A program made the translations under genes and the position numbers. Shown piece by piece: positions 10,769 to 22,446 of a stretch of 64,000 nucleotides of DNA (within the stretch, counting starts at the first letter, position 1; each line of letters starts with the position of its first letter). The DNA is taken from assembly GCA_024803745.1 (NCBI GenBank), contig JANJXV010000013.1, forward strand, positions 32,902,001 through 32,966,000. Reading direction: 5' to 3'. The notes beneath the pieces were generated by a model that saw only the letters and a list, made by a program, of their open reading frames with translations, ran no database searches and was not told where the DNA came from. Source of the DNA: Megascapheus bottae. Its lineage: Eukaryota; Chordata; Mammalia; Rodentia; Geomyidae.

Positions 10769-10848
10769 GAGAGACAGAGACAGAGAGACAGAGAAAGACA
10801 GAGACTGAGAGAGACAAAGAGAGACAGGCAGAGAGGGAGAGAGTTACT
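10517..10848. repeat. (GA)n / (GACA)n microsatellite
   Basis: About 330 bp of purine-rich repeat. An interrupted GGAGA section grades into a pure GA tract (about 10570-10655), then a region where GACA units alternate with GAGA. Long open frames here read only Arg-Glu or Ser-Leu and are repeat artefacts. Confidence 0.97.
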
Positions 10849-11412
10849 TCTTATCCAGCAACTTAGGAACTGGAGCCTTGGGCACTTCCATCCTTAACTG
10901 TCCATCCCAAGAAATAGTAGAAACTTGGAATCTTGGGAAGGTTTTACTGTGTATCCAGGGACCAGAGGCTGTTCCATTTTGGCAGTGCACAGAACACTGC
11001 TATTGAACATGTTTTGAATGTATTTTAAAACAGTTATAAAGTGTAGGAATGAAGGGAGAACCTATGGCAGAGAACAGCAAAGGTTAACTTTGAAAAGCCA
11101 ACATTGCACATCAGAGGCTTCAATGTATGAAAATCAATAAATATAATATGTGCTATAAACTAGAACCAGGACGAAATAGCTCATAACCATCACAGCTGAT
11201 GCAAGAAAACTTTTTACAAATTTCAAAAATCATTTATAATAAAATATCTGGAGAATCTAGAAGCTGATCCTTTTGAAATTGTTCATTGCAACTGAAATTA
11301 TTCAAACTGGCCAATCCAAAAACCTGATGATTCTGTCTTAGCTGTTCCTTCCTGTGGACATCAGAATAAAGTAAGGAGCTGGTATTTCTTGTTCCTCCTT
11401 ATGATTCTAAGA
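10849..11412. other. unique DNA, no gene seen
   Basis: Moderately AT-rich; no domain-bearing open frame or known repeat. Confidence 0.4.
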
Positions 11413-11604
11413 CTTTTCTTGCCAGTCCTGGGCTTGAGCTCAGGGCTTGAGCACTGCCCTTGGGTTTTCTCAAGACTAGAGCTCTACCACTTGAGCCACA
11501 ACACCACTTCTAGCTTTTTCTATGTATGTGGTATTGAGGAATCTAACCCAGGTCTTTGTACACTAGGCAAGCACTCATTCTACTACTAGGCCAAACACCT
11601 GGCC
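11413..11604 (-). repeat. IDL-Geo-type SINE, near full length
   Basis: Minus strand. The right monomer end ('gccagtcctgggcttgagc') is at the left and the ID-like monomer ('aggcaagcactcattctac', 'aggccaaacacctggcc') at the right. Translated open frames through this element recur in every copy and are not genes. Confidence 0.9.
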
Positions 11605-12643
11605 ACAAGGAATAGCTTAAACACATTATCTATCTTTGGATTTTCTTTTTTTTTCTCGGTTGTAAAATGACATAGTGTTGCATGAAGTAATAGTTCTCTG
11701 AAGTTCGGCTGATTCTTAATCCTTATTCTGATTTCTCGTTCTGATTTTGATTCACACCACTAGGTGGCAGTATGAATTAAATAATGTCCATGCTGCACAT
11801 TTCTATAAATACATATATAAATAAATAATAGGCATAAATATAAACTCATATACACAAATATATATTTGCAAGAATAACTATAATTATTGAGAATAGCACT
11901 GACTCACCAACACCATATAAAGCACAATTTATAAACAACATATAAAGAGCAAAATAATCAAACATTTTCTAAATCAAGACACAACTGCAATATCAGCAAA
12001 TATCCAGCAATACTAAGGATTTATTTAACTTGTTTTTTCCATAAATGTGTCATCATCATGCCTATTTTTTCATTGATTATAGATCTAACATTTTGATCCA
12101 TCAAACTTCAGACATGTATGTATAAATTCCAGCTCAACAGTTTTGCCAGCTTAATGTAACTAATTGGATACCTCACAAATGATAAGCAAGAGGAATAATA
12201 ATAATAAACATCTAGCAAATACTGCACACTTAAAATAGCCAAACAATTTCACTGTCTAATCCTAATGTATCCCATTTTTTCCATTAAAATGAAAACAATG
12301 TTAAAACAATAACTTTATCTTTACCTAATTAAAATACTTGGGAGATATCAAATATTTCTATTATTTGCTCCCATAGAACAGAAACACTTCAAGTGAATCA
12401 TCAAAATCCATTGAAAAAGTTTTCATTTATTTTCATCTTCATTCTGTCAATGTCATCATGAATCCCCTCTTAGATGAACTTAAAATCATTTATTTGAGTT
12501 CCCTATTTTTTCTTTGTGCCCTTTTGAAAACTAGATCTATGTATTAATCAAGGTGATAACTTAGAAGTTAACACATATTATATCACACTCTTGTTTACGA
12601 TCCTTTGAGAGACTATTCATAAAAGAGCATCTAACAAGTTATT
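11605..12643. other. AT-rich unique DNA apart from the CTCF-like core at 11757
   Basis: Contains 'acatatataaataaataata'-type low-complexity stretches near 11810-11880. No gene recognised. Confidence 0.4.
11757..11771 (+). promoter_or_regulatory. candidate CTCF-binding core
   Basis: CCACTAGGTGGCAGT fits the CTCF core consensus CCASYAGRKGGCRSY at every position. It lies in unique DNA 150 bp from the nearest SINE. Prediction from motif only. Confidence 0.5.
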
Positions 12644-12868
12644 GGCGTTCATGCTTGTAGCGATACAGGAAGCTAAGATCTGAGGATTGGGGTTTGAAGC
12701 CAGCCCAGGCAGAAGAGTCAATAAGAATAATATCTTAACTACCTAACTAGCAAAAAGCCAGAAGTCAAAGACTAGCTCAAATGATAGAGTATCAGGGAAA
12801 TAGCTGCATGAACAAAAGGCCCTGAGTTCAAGCCCAAGTCTTAGCAACAAAATAAAAAGAAAAAAGAC
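12644..12868 (+). repeat. B1-led dimeric SINE
   Basis: Left half: 'catgcttgtagcgatacagg', 'aagctaagatctgaggattg', 'gaagccagcccaggcag'. Right half: 'agctcaaatgatagagtat', 'gccctgagttcaagccc'. Ends in an A-rich tail. Same plan as the better copy at 40459. Confidence 0.85.
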
Positions 12869-14497
12869 ATCCCATCTCTGTAACATGATATTCATGCCTC
12901 TTCTAAATTACACTGTTACTCACTCTGCTGCAGTAAAAGTGTTTCTCTCTTCTCTCACCAACATGACTCATCATGTCTGCATCTGCAATGTTCTAGAAGT
13001 AACTCTTATTTGTTGAGTTTCATCTCATCATTCTCATCTGCCCAAGGATGGCCACTAATACAATGGTCTGACCTATTTTCCATTTCAAAATTTACTCTTT
13101 GAAATTAGTGAGATTAGTTGTTTATTCACTTATATTTTCATTGTGATTATATAGATCTCTGGTCTTCACTGAATCCAGTAGTGAAGAATAACACAATTCT
13201 CCTCTCATAAATGAACATGATAATCCAGCTACTACATTTTGAAGAAGTATAAATTTTCCTTTGAGGACAATAATTATCCTTTGGTGTGTTTAACTGCAAC
13301 AGTGACATTATTACATGTTCCATAACAAATGGGAAAATGCAATAAGTAAAATGCAAAAATTATGCTATTTACATAATAATAAATGATATAAATAAAGTAC
13401 CATTTACTTCATAATATGTATAATGTCACTAGTTAGTATCTGAGAAATGGAGGGAGAAAGAGAAGCAGAAATCTGAGTAAGTGAATTTGAATATCATTTT
13501 TGAGATATTTACAATCTCTTATCAAGTAATATTTGTGCTCTTATTCTGTATTGAGCACAAGACTAAATATATTTACTGCATATTAGTTATATGCACATTT
13601 ATATTTTCTAAAATTTCATTGTCAGAGAGAAAAATTATAGGAAAGGTCAGTGGCAAAACATATTCAGTCTCACAGTACGTGCCAGGGCCAGATCCAACCA
13701 TACTGCCCATTGAACGTTCACTTAAATAAGTTGCATTGACTCCTCTGTTAACTTCTTCTGGCTATTGTAACAAATTAACACCACCTTCATTGCCTGAGAA
13801 ATGCAATTTTTATTAGCATTTTTGAAATTAGAGGTTTGAGGGTAATTTTATCCAAAGTCAAGGCAGAATCAGAGCCAGTTCCTTCATAGTGTGTAAAGAA
13901 GACAGTTGTTTTCCTTCCATCTTTTTTCCTTTTTTCTTATTTCTAATAGCCTTCCCTGTTTCTTGCTCATGACTGAAAGGTGCATCACTTCCCGATATCT
14001 AATTCCCACTCTTTTCTTCTAATCTTAATTCACGCTGACACCCACTTATAAGGCCCCTCTTGATTAAACTGAGCCCAACCAAGCAGTCTCTCCATGCCAG
14101 GATCCTGAATACCTGCTAAATGTCTTTGGCTATGGAAGTTCCATTGAGTGATTCATGGTTTTGCCAGGTATTTGTTCATTCTACCACACATCTCATGCTA
14201 AATGGTCATAGAAAGGAGAGACCAGGGGTCCATATAATGTCTAAGTGATTTGCCTCCGTAAGTTATTCTCTATGCACTTCATCTAAAACTTCATCAAAAT
14301 CACAGAATATAGAAAGCCATAGATAGACATCCAGGCATCACTCCCAAATAACACTGGAAATGCTTGCTACATATATACATTGATAATAAGCACACCTATG
14401 AGGCATTATACATAGATATTTAAGCCCATTTTCTAAGGAACTCCTGCCTCTACTCTGTTTCAATTGGGCTCTCTTTGTCCAGGCATCTCTGATAGGT
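12869..14497. other. unique AT-rich DNA, no gene seen
   Basis: Small open frames (for example 13481-13729 plus, 82 codons) begin at chance ATGs and show no domain. I could not assign any repeat. Confidence 0.4.
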
Positions 14498-14700
14498 CAA
14501 AATCAGGAACGAGACAAGGATGCCCACTCTCTCCACTCCTCTTTAACATAGTATTAGAATTCCTAGCCAGTGCAATAAGGCAAGAAGCAAGCATAAAGGG
14601 GATCCAAATAGGGAAAGAGGAAGTAAAACTATCCCTCTTTACAGATGACATGATTCTGTATTTAAAGAATCCTATAGACTCTACTCCCAAGCTTCTTGAG
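14498..14700 (+). mobile_element. isolated L1 ORF2 (reverse transcriptase) fragment
   Basis: About 200 bp nearly identical to 4967-5170 of the large L1, coding for [14 protein letters not shown] through the FTDD catalytic motif to [10 protein letters not shown]. It is cut off sharply on both sides, with no A-tail or 3' UTR. It keeps one reading frame, but the usual FADD reads FTDD. A young fragment captured without its ends. Confidence 0.9.
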
Positions 14701-15775
14701 AGAACACTTTATATAGAAGGTTCAAAACCCCCTATTTAGTCTAGAAATAATCTTAATGAATTAATTTGGAAGAGAATTGGTACTAGGCTTTATTAAACTA
14801 ATTGATAGATGTAGAAAAGAAGCATAATGACATATAGTCGATATGCCTTGCAATGTAGCCAGAAGCTCTACAAAGAAATTTACGGCTGGCTTAGGAAGGA
14901 TACAAAACAAAGGTTAACTATCTCAGTAGGGCTAAAGCTTTTCTTCTGACCTTCCAGTTGCAGAGGTTTCTTTCTCAAAAGAAGGCTTGTGTTAGACCAG
15001 CTTTTCAACCCAGTTGCTGCTCTCAGCATTATCAGGAAACAGTGCTCTGCCCTAGCCACTTGCTTTTCATCATATTCTGAGTGGCAGAATAACTTTCCAA
15101 CTCCACACTGTTTTGTTTTGTTTTGGAAGAGTTTAAGCACAGGGCCAGCTACAATCAAGGTCAATTTGTTTCTTAGAACACACTTTAAAAAGCCACTGGA
15201 ATTGAGAATTTCAATTCATTTCGCTTTTGCAAAGAGATGAAAATATATGATTCCACCAGGAGAAATGGTAATTTTCTATAAAGCAGCATTTTCCAAATTG
15301 TTTTTGACAGACTGTGAGATCATTTTGTGAGGAGGAATAAAGGTCCGGTGGAAAATGGTGAGAAATACTTTATTCAATAGCCCTTTTGCAGAAAATTAAT
15401 AGTGGAATAGCATAGTAAATGCTCGGAGAAATCCTGTAATAAAGAACCATCTTGAACTATATTTTACCTAGCATTTTGGTGCACAGTGCCTGGCAAATAT
15501 TAAGGAAGTTTGTTCTGCAATACCTACTATCTGAAACATTGTTCTAAAGTATTCTATAGAGAAAGCAGGCCAAGAATCAAAGTGTTGTATGCAAATCAAA
15601 GATGCTTTCTGTAATGAATATAGCTATAAGATGGTCATCTCAAATTTCAAAAACAAAACTCTAGACTCATAAATTACTGTCAAGAAGTTCCAGGGTCATT
15701 TAAATATAAGTATATATATACATATATATATGTCAGTCTTCTTAGAAAACATACTGAAAATGTCCAATTTTCTCT
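14701..15775. other. unique DNA, no gene seen
   Basis: Overlapping open frames on both strands at 14880-15240 (94 and 83 codons) have no recognisable domain. An AT-dinucleotide patch lies near 15710-15732. Confidence 0.4.
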
Positions 15776-15990
15776 TTTTTATTTATTTTTATTTTTACTT
15801 TTTTGTTAGTCCTGGGCTTGAGCTGAGGGCCTGAGCACTGTCCTTGAACTTTCTCAAGGCTAGAGCTCTACCACATGGGCCTCAGTACCACTTTCGGCTT
15901 TTTTCTATACATGTGGGTACTGAGGAATCAAATCCAGGTTGTCATGCATGCTAGGCAAGCACTCTACCACTAGGCCAAACTCCTGGCCCC
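15776..15990 (-). repeat. IDL-Geo-type SINE
   Basis: Minus strand. A T-rich (A-tail) segment at the left, the right monomer ('agtcctgggcttgagctgag', 'ctcaaggctagagctctacc'), then the ID-like monomer ending 'aaactcctggcccc'. Confidence 0.92.
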
Positions 15991-16157
15991 TTCCTGCTTT
16001 TATAATACAACAATGCCCTTTTACCCAGAACTATTGATACAAGCTCAGAAGAGCTAGTATGGAAATTATTTAAGAAAACAATGGTATAGTCTAAATAATA
16101 CAGATTCTAGAATCTGATCAGCTAAGATTGAGTTTCTGGCTCTACTCTTGTAATTGC

Positions 16158-16382
16158 TTGGGTTTTTTTGTTATTGTTGTTGTTTATTTGTTTCTTTTGT
16201 TAGTTCTGGGATTGGGCTCTGGGCCTGAGCACTGTCCTTCTGCTTTCTCAAGGTTAGAGCTCTACCACTTGAGCCATAGCACCATTCTGGCTTTTTTCTA
16301 TGTATGTGGTACCAAGGAATTGAACCCAGGTATTTGTGAATGCTAGGCAAGCACTCTACCAGTACGCCAAACTCCCAGCCCC
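16158..16382 (-). repeat. IDL-Geo-type SINE
   Basis: Minus strand, complete, with a TTG-rich tail at the left and ending 'gccaaactcccagcccc'. Same orientation as its neighbour 170 bp away. Confidence 0.92.
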
Positions 16383-16432
16383 AATTGCTTGGTTTTATAA
16401 GAAGTACTTGTTCTCTCTGAGTATACTAAATA

Positions 16433-16434
<2 letters not shown>

Positions 16435-16519
<85 letters not shown>

Positions 16520-16582
16520 TATTATATATATGGTGTATGGTGTATATATGTAGGTGTGTATATGTATATGTATATAAATAGG
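16435..16582. repeat. (CT)n-(TA)n compound microsatellite
   Basis: Pure CT to 16482, then TA to about 16535, then TATG/TGTA-rich DNA. Likely highly length-polymorphic. Confidence 0.97.
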
Positions 16583-16969
16583 TATTCACTTGTGTACATA
16601 TGTGCCAACAATTCGTTTCAGTATCTAAAGAATTAAAGTTATCCACAAAGAAACCTCTCTAGAAATGTTTGTGCTATCGTTGCTCATCCTAGGTCTAACC
16701 TTGAAGAAATCATAATGTATTCAATAAACAAATGGAGGTACAAACCCATACAACAAAATGTTATTTAACAGGTAAAACTGATAAACTATTAACTCAGGCA
16801 AATATAATAAAGCATCCTTAAATATATGTCATAAAGTAGTAAAAGAAGCTTGTTTGAAAAGTTTAGGCGCTATATGATTCTAACTATAGGACAAACTTCA
16901 ATGATTTATTACTGGGGACTTCAGTGACAGGCAGGAAAAGAGTAAATGACATATAGAAGTCCTTAACAT
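16583..16969. other. unique AT-rich DNA, no gene seen
   Basis: No repeat or supported open frame found. Confidence 0.4.
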
Positions 16970-17212
16970 TTTTTGTTTTGGTTCTTTTTTGTTTGTTTTT
17001 GTTGTTCATTTGTTTTTGCCAGTCCTGGGCTTGAGCTCAGGGCCTAAGCACTGTCCTTGGGCTTTCTCAAGGCTAGAGCTCTACCACTTGAGCCTCAGCA
17101 CCACTTCCAGCTTTTTTTCTGTGTATATGGTACCGAGGAATTGAACCTTGGTCTTAGTGCATGCTAGGCAAGCAATCTACCACTACTAGCACTAGGCCAA
17201 ACTCCCGGTCCC
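16970..17212 (-). repeat. IDL-Geo-type SINE, first of a tandem pair
   Basis: Minus strand with a long T-rich tail at the left. It has a small internal duplication ('ctaccactactagcactagg') and ends 'aaactcccggtccc', directly abutting the next SINE. Confidence 0.92.
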
Positions 17213-17409
17213 TTTTTTTTTTTGCCAGTCTTGGGCTTGAGCCCAGGGCCTGAGCACTGTTCTTGGACTTTCTCAAGGCTGGAGCTCTACCACTTGAGCC
17301 TCAGCACCACTTCCAGCTTTTTTCTATGTATGTGGTGCCGAGGAATTGAACCCGGGTCTTCATGCATGCTAGGCAAGCACTTTAACCACTAGGCCAAACT
17401 CCCAGCCCC
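17213..17409 (-). repeat. IDL-Geo-type SINE, second of a tandem pair
   Basis: Minus strand. Its T-run (A-tail) begins at the last base of the previous SINE, so the two are head-to-tail with no spacer: one inserted at the end of the other. Confidence 0.93.
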
Positions 17410-18751
17410 TAAAGGTGTTTTTTTTTTTATGAATAGAGACAGCAAAATTCTTCTTTTATTTCAGAAACTCTAAACACACTTAACCTTCCATTATATTACT
17501 AAGGACTCGTGGTCTGAATAGTTGCAGATAGGACAGACAGAACTGTATCATGCTGGCTTGCTTATACAACCTGGTGCCTTAAGATGAAGCACTACAGCAG
17601 CAGTTGGAAATTGATTCTGTAAGGAATTAGGTGCGCCCATAACTCTGGGAAGTTTGAAGTAAGAACATATACATAATGAATATTCTCAAGGTATTCACAT
17701 TAAAAATTTACATTAAAATGAATTCAGCTAGTGATACTAAAAATTCAGAACTCAGTATCCAAAAGCTGAGACCAACAAAGACTCTGGCTCACGAAAAATC
17801 AGCTGTCCATCTATTTTCTCTTCTATGAAAGAAAATCATTCTCATGCTATGCTTTGAAGTACCAGAAGAGGGCAGAAGATGCTCATGCCAATGCAGTAAT
17901 TCTTGACTGTAATGAAAAGTTATCTCCCTATCTAATATCCTACTTTTACTTTTCTGAAGAGTAACTGAGTATTTTATCTTCATTCAGAAATTTTTCTAAC
18001 TAATTAAGGAAAAATATGTGTGTAGGTTTATACTTTATATTAATGATTCTACATGTCAGGATGATGTATACTTATTCTCTAGTTTACACAATAGTAATCT
18101 TAAATGTATATTATTAAGTACTTTTGTGTGTGGAAATTTTCCTATGTGTTTTTCTAGCTTGTTATAATGCACAGTATTTTAAGACGGGCCCCAAGATTTC
18201 TCACCATGTATATACATGTCCTTTAGGGTCCCATGGATTACAGATCGATGGATTTTATTTTTTGTGATTAGATTGTGTTTTGTGGTTCTATCTGTGGATA
18301 TTAGTTAACACATGACCAAATCATATCAACCATTTTAAAAGTAGAAATATTACTCTAGTCAGTTCTGAGGAAAAATTAAGATCAAAAGTTTAAGAAGTAT
18401 TTGATAAGCATGGATGATTTAAAAGTATAGCAGACTATGTATCAAAGAATATGATGGCTTCTGGGAATGAGAGTAGTCCCTCTCTACTAGAAAGGAAATA
18501 AGGGCCATTGTGAGAGTAAAAGTAAAATTTGCATGGTCTTTTGGCCAGAAACTGAATGTAGTCTATGCTTTGATATTAGCCTTGTGATGTCCAAGCATAA
18601 AGCAGGGTAGGCCCTATGTTCTACATAAAATTATGAGATAAGGGAAGGCTTTTTGCAGATACGAAGCATTCAGCTACTTGTTATGTAGGAGCCAAAAATT
18701 AAAACCAATTTAATTTTTTTCTTGAAAATCACATGTGGTAAAGAATGCTAA
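17410..18751. other. unique AT-rich DNA apart from a CTCF-like motif
   Basis: No gene recognised. It contains the CTCF-like motif at 17862 and otherwise nothing I can name. Confidence 0.4.
17862..17876 (+). promoter_or_regulatory. weak CTCF-like core
   Basis: CCAGAAGAGGGCAGA matches the CTCF core at most positions (position 5 is A, the last base A). Same orientation as the stronger site at 11757. Motif-only evidence. Confidence 0.3.
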
Positions 18752-19417
18752 TATATGGAACCAACCCATTTGTCCCTTGGTAGATGAATAGATGATGAAA
18801 ATACACAATGGAATTCTATGCTTCTATCAGAAGAATATCACCCCATTCATAGGGAAATGGAAAGAAAATCTTATTAAATGAAGTAAGCCAGAACCAAAGA
18901 AACAGACTCCATGGTTCCCTCATTTGTAATATTTAGTATATGTCTAGGAGAGTTCTAGCAGAAGATCACAATACCTCAGTAGCTATGTACATAGCACCGT
19001 ATGAAATGAACTTCAAGATATGGAATCAAGAAGTGTTGGTGTTGATGTTGATTTTACCACTCTGTATGAAGTTGTTATTCTTTTTATTCCCAGTAATCAT
19101 TGTTTATTCCCAGTAATCATTGTTTTTGATTCCGGTACCCTATGTCTTATATCCGTGTCTTATATCTGAAGTGTTTCTTTGATTTGGGGAAGAAAAGGAA
19201 AAAAAACATATGGTGAAGCAAGGATAATGGGTGAACCAATGCAACAGCGACACTCACGAGACAGTAGGCTAGAAATGAACTTCACAACTTCAGGGGGTGG
19301 GCCAGGGTCGGGGAGGGAAAGTGTAACAATGTTCAAAAAGAAATGTCCTCATTGCCTTATGTCATTGAAACCCTTCAATACATCATTTACAGCGCAATAA
19401 AATGAAACTAAAAAGAG
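18752..19417 (+). mobile_element. older L1, C-terminal ORF2 end and 3' UTR
   Basis: 5'-truncated. The start is the last part of ORF2 ('acacaatggaattctatgc', 'caccccattcatagggaaat', 'tccctcatttgt'), then a 3' UTR with a G-rich tract ('caggggg...gggagggaaag') and the end 'gcaataaaatgaaac'. The 3' UTR differs from the young type at 45301, so it is another subfamily. It holds a perfect 20-bp tandem duplication (ttattcccagtaatcattgt, about 19085-19124). Confidence 0.75.
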
Positions 19418-21189
19418 AAATATATGCAGTTGTATATTCTCAGCCACAATCAAGATATAGAACATTTCCATAATTCAATTGTTGCCTTAAACTCTTTGTA
19501 ATCAATGTTCTTTGGAGCCAAGCCCCATGGGAACCAGTGCTTTTCTGGTATATCATATAAATTCAATGAAACACCAAACAACAACCATAACAATAGCTAT
19601 GCAAACAGCTGTTGTCCTTAGTTTTTAAAATAAGAGCCTGAAATATAAAATGATAGAACAATTTGTCTAAGATACTTTAGGGCATGAGAGAAAAATAGAT
19701 TACTGACTTAGCTTGGATTATTTTACATCATTGTGGATTATTATAGACTTAGCTTGCTCACTATTGAAAGAAAATGGTAGAAAGTTGGAAAGAAATTGAG
19801 AATTATTAGGCAACAAGGAAAAATTCACTTTAATATCTCAGAAAGAAAAATTCCTAGGCTATTTTAGAATATTTAAATGATTTAGCAAAAAAATAAATAT
19901 TTTTTAAACACAAGTTCACTTCGCATCAGGTAATCTTTTCTTCATCATTTAGTGAGTCAATTGAAGGAAGTAATTTCATCTCTGCAGCTGGGAATATTCC
20001 ATCCTAAGTGCTGCTAAGAAATAAGTGCTGTTTTACTAATGAACACATTTCAGTTATCAGTTATGTTTCTGCAGACTACTTTACGAAATGGGACTCTTGA
20101 TAAAAAGTGAAAGAAGAATTCTGGCACAGACAGGCACGTCCACAGGGATATTCTTTGGCCTTGTATTTTAGGACTAACACATGAGTTTTTAATATCTACT
20201 TTATTTGATATGAGTGTCCAAATACAGTAGAATTTGATACAAACCCAGAGAGTGCTCAGAGTCTTAAATTTTCAGCCACAATTTAATAATAAAGAGCTTT
20301 CCCTTGGTATAGTCACATGCTGCTTGATACAACATAAATGGCACACTTAAAAGGTTGTTTATTTTCTGTGGTGATATCCTGTATCCTCTTACTAAATACT
20401 CAACCTTAAATGAAGCAGACACATCCAGATTGTGTCTGTAAACAAGTTAGGTGATCTGAAAGTAGAAAATGATTACTCAATTAAAATGGAAAAGAGGAGA
20501 ATTAATTTAAGATGTGCTTGATTTGAACTGAATGAGAGCAAAATATGATGGTGTTATGGAGCAGGTGTCCAGACAGAAAGGGAGAGAGAAAAAGAAAGGG
20601 GAGGGAAGAGAATAAGGAGTAACATTTGTTTACTGAGGATGCTAGTACTAGAAAGTACCCATCAGAAAACAAAGTTGACAGTGATTCATAGTCATGTGAA
20701 CATTACCCTTGGCCTTGAATTTTTGGTGAAGGAAACCTTTATTAGCTGCTAATGAGCATTCTCATTCTATACAGTGCATCAGTAAATGGTTTATAAGATT
20801 CCATTCTTGGGGATTTTTTAGATGTCATAAACAGTCCAAAGAATCTCAACATTATCTTTAAGTCATTCATTCCTCTTTCTGTAAATTTTTACCAGAGCAA
20901 GAAAAGGGATGATTCATCCAAAGAAATTAGAATGGCATCCAGAATTTTTTTATTGATTTTTATTATGAAATAAATTGTATCCCTCTAACATTTGTATGAA
21001 TCCTGGATACCCAATATGTATTTGCAAAGAGTTCTGCTTTGAAAAGTTACTTAGGAGTGAGTGAGATCAGAAATGTTGGACTCTTTTTGAAACACTAGTT
21101 TTATAGGAACTGAGGAACACCAGTGCTTTCTTGGTTTTATTTTTTTATTTGTTTTTGTTTTTCTGATCCAGAAAAAAGGACTATGTAAG
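19418..21189. other. unique AT-rich DNA, no gene seen
   Basis: A short purine-rich stretch at about 20570-20620. No repeat family, RNA gene or domain-bearing open frame recognised. Confidence 0.4.
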
Positions 21190-21830
21190 GACATTGTGAA
21201 AAGGTAGCCATCAAGCTAGAAAAAAGTCTAACCAGAACCAGTACTACTTGCACTTTGAGCAAAGACTTTGAACCTCTAAAGCTAGGAGAAAATTTGTTCT
21301 CTGTGTGGCCTAATAACTCAGGAAATAATACTGAGGACTGACAAATACAATTGCATCAAATTGAAAAGCTTCTTTACATCAAAGGGAGAATTTCTAGACT
21401 AGAGAGACAGTCTACAAAATGGGAGAACATCTTTGTCACCAACTTATTGAACATCATGCTTAGTATCCAGGATAGATTAATAACTAAGAATAGTAAACAC
21501 CCAAAGAATAAATATTCCAATTAATAAACTGAAAAAAATAATTTGTACAAAAGAGTACAATTGACAGTAAACAAATGAAGAAATGTCTAAAATCCTGTGG
21601 TAAAGGAAATACAAAACAAAATGCCATTAAATTCCATCTTACCTCAATCAGAATGGATATCATCAAGAAAACAATAAATGTTGAAATAGAAGAATAGAAA
21701 AGGAGCTCTCCTAGAATGATAATGGGAATGTAAGTAGTGCTGCAACTAAGCAAATATGGTGGTGCCTCAATAATCAACAATATACTTCGTTGTTTCCATG
21801 ACCAAACATATGGCACACACAAATGTGGAG
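21190..21830 (+). mobile_element. ancient L1 ORF2 remnant
   Basis: Degenerate, with stops in all frames, but in L1 ORF2 C-terminal order: 'acaaatacaattgcatcaaa', 'aaaagcttctttacatcaaa', 'aaaatgggagaacatctttg', 'gaatggatatcatcaagaaa'. No 3' UTR seen. Confidence 0.65.
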
Positions 21831-21949
21831 TTGGTCTAATCTAGAATGAAATACTACTTTCACAGTCACCATGTTCATGAAAAGCAGCAAGAAAAAATGA
21901 CAAACCAATAACCTTCAAACCATGTTTCTTTTGATAAGATTCCTGAAAC

Positions 21950-22320
21950 ACCTCATAGTTATCTTCAGCTCAGTCACAGTTGTTTGGCTCAATCTCTTTA
22001 GATTTGTAGAAGTGTAGAGAAGATGTAATGATGCATAGACCTTCATCTCATGGTAGCCTGGAAGCAGAGAGTAGTAGAAGGTAGGGGCAACTGCCGAGAT
22101 CCACTCCTCAAAGTATGCCCCTAGCAACTCACTTTCTCTACCAACACTTCACCTATCACAACTCCACCAACTTCATCTAGTATATTGAATTTTAAAACCA
22201 TCAATAAGTTAAATGATGGATTCCATTACAGACCTCTAATCTAGCCCTCACAGACATACCCAGAGGCAGTCTTTACTAATCTCCAAGGCATCAATCAATT
22301 CAATTAAGATAATACCAGAT
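21950..22320. repeat. possible ancient interspersed-repeat remnant
   Basis: Texts such as 'ctcatggtagcctggaagca' and 'ccactcctcaaagtatgccc' look like a degraded mammalian-wide repeat, perhaps LTR-derived. The family could not be named. No gene seen. Confidence 0.25.
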
Positions 22321-22393
22321 ATTAACCATCACTGGTATCATTCTGTTATTACAAAAAAGTCAGTGGAGCCAAAGTAAGAAGAGGTGGCAAAAT

Positions 22394-22446
22394 GGGGCTG
22401 GGAGTTTAGTCTGGTGATAAGAGTGCTTGTCTAGCATGAACAAAGA
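22394..22446 (+). repeat. IDL monomer fragment
   Basis: 'ggggctgggagtttagtctgg' to 'gtctagcatgaacaaag' is the first 50 bases of the ID-like left monomer. The rest of the SINE is absent. Confidence 0.75.

Noticed and set aside
10203..10897. Arg-Glu and Ser-Leu open frames up to 201 codons
   Set aside because: They are translations of the GA/GACA microsatellite.
11389..11589. Open frames recurring at several SINE positions (also 16128, 42148)
   Set aside because: They read through the same SINE or its T-rich tail and do not represent proteins.
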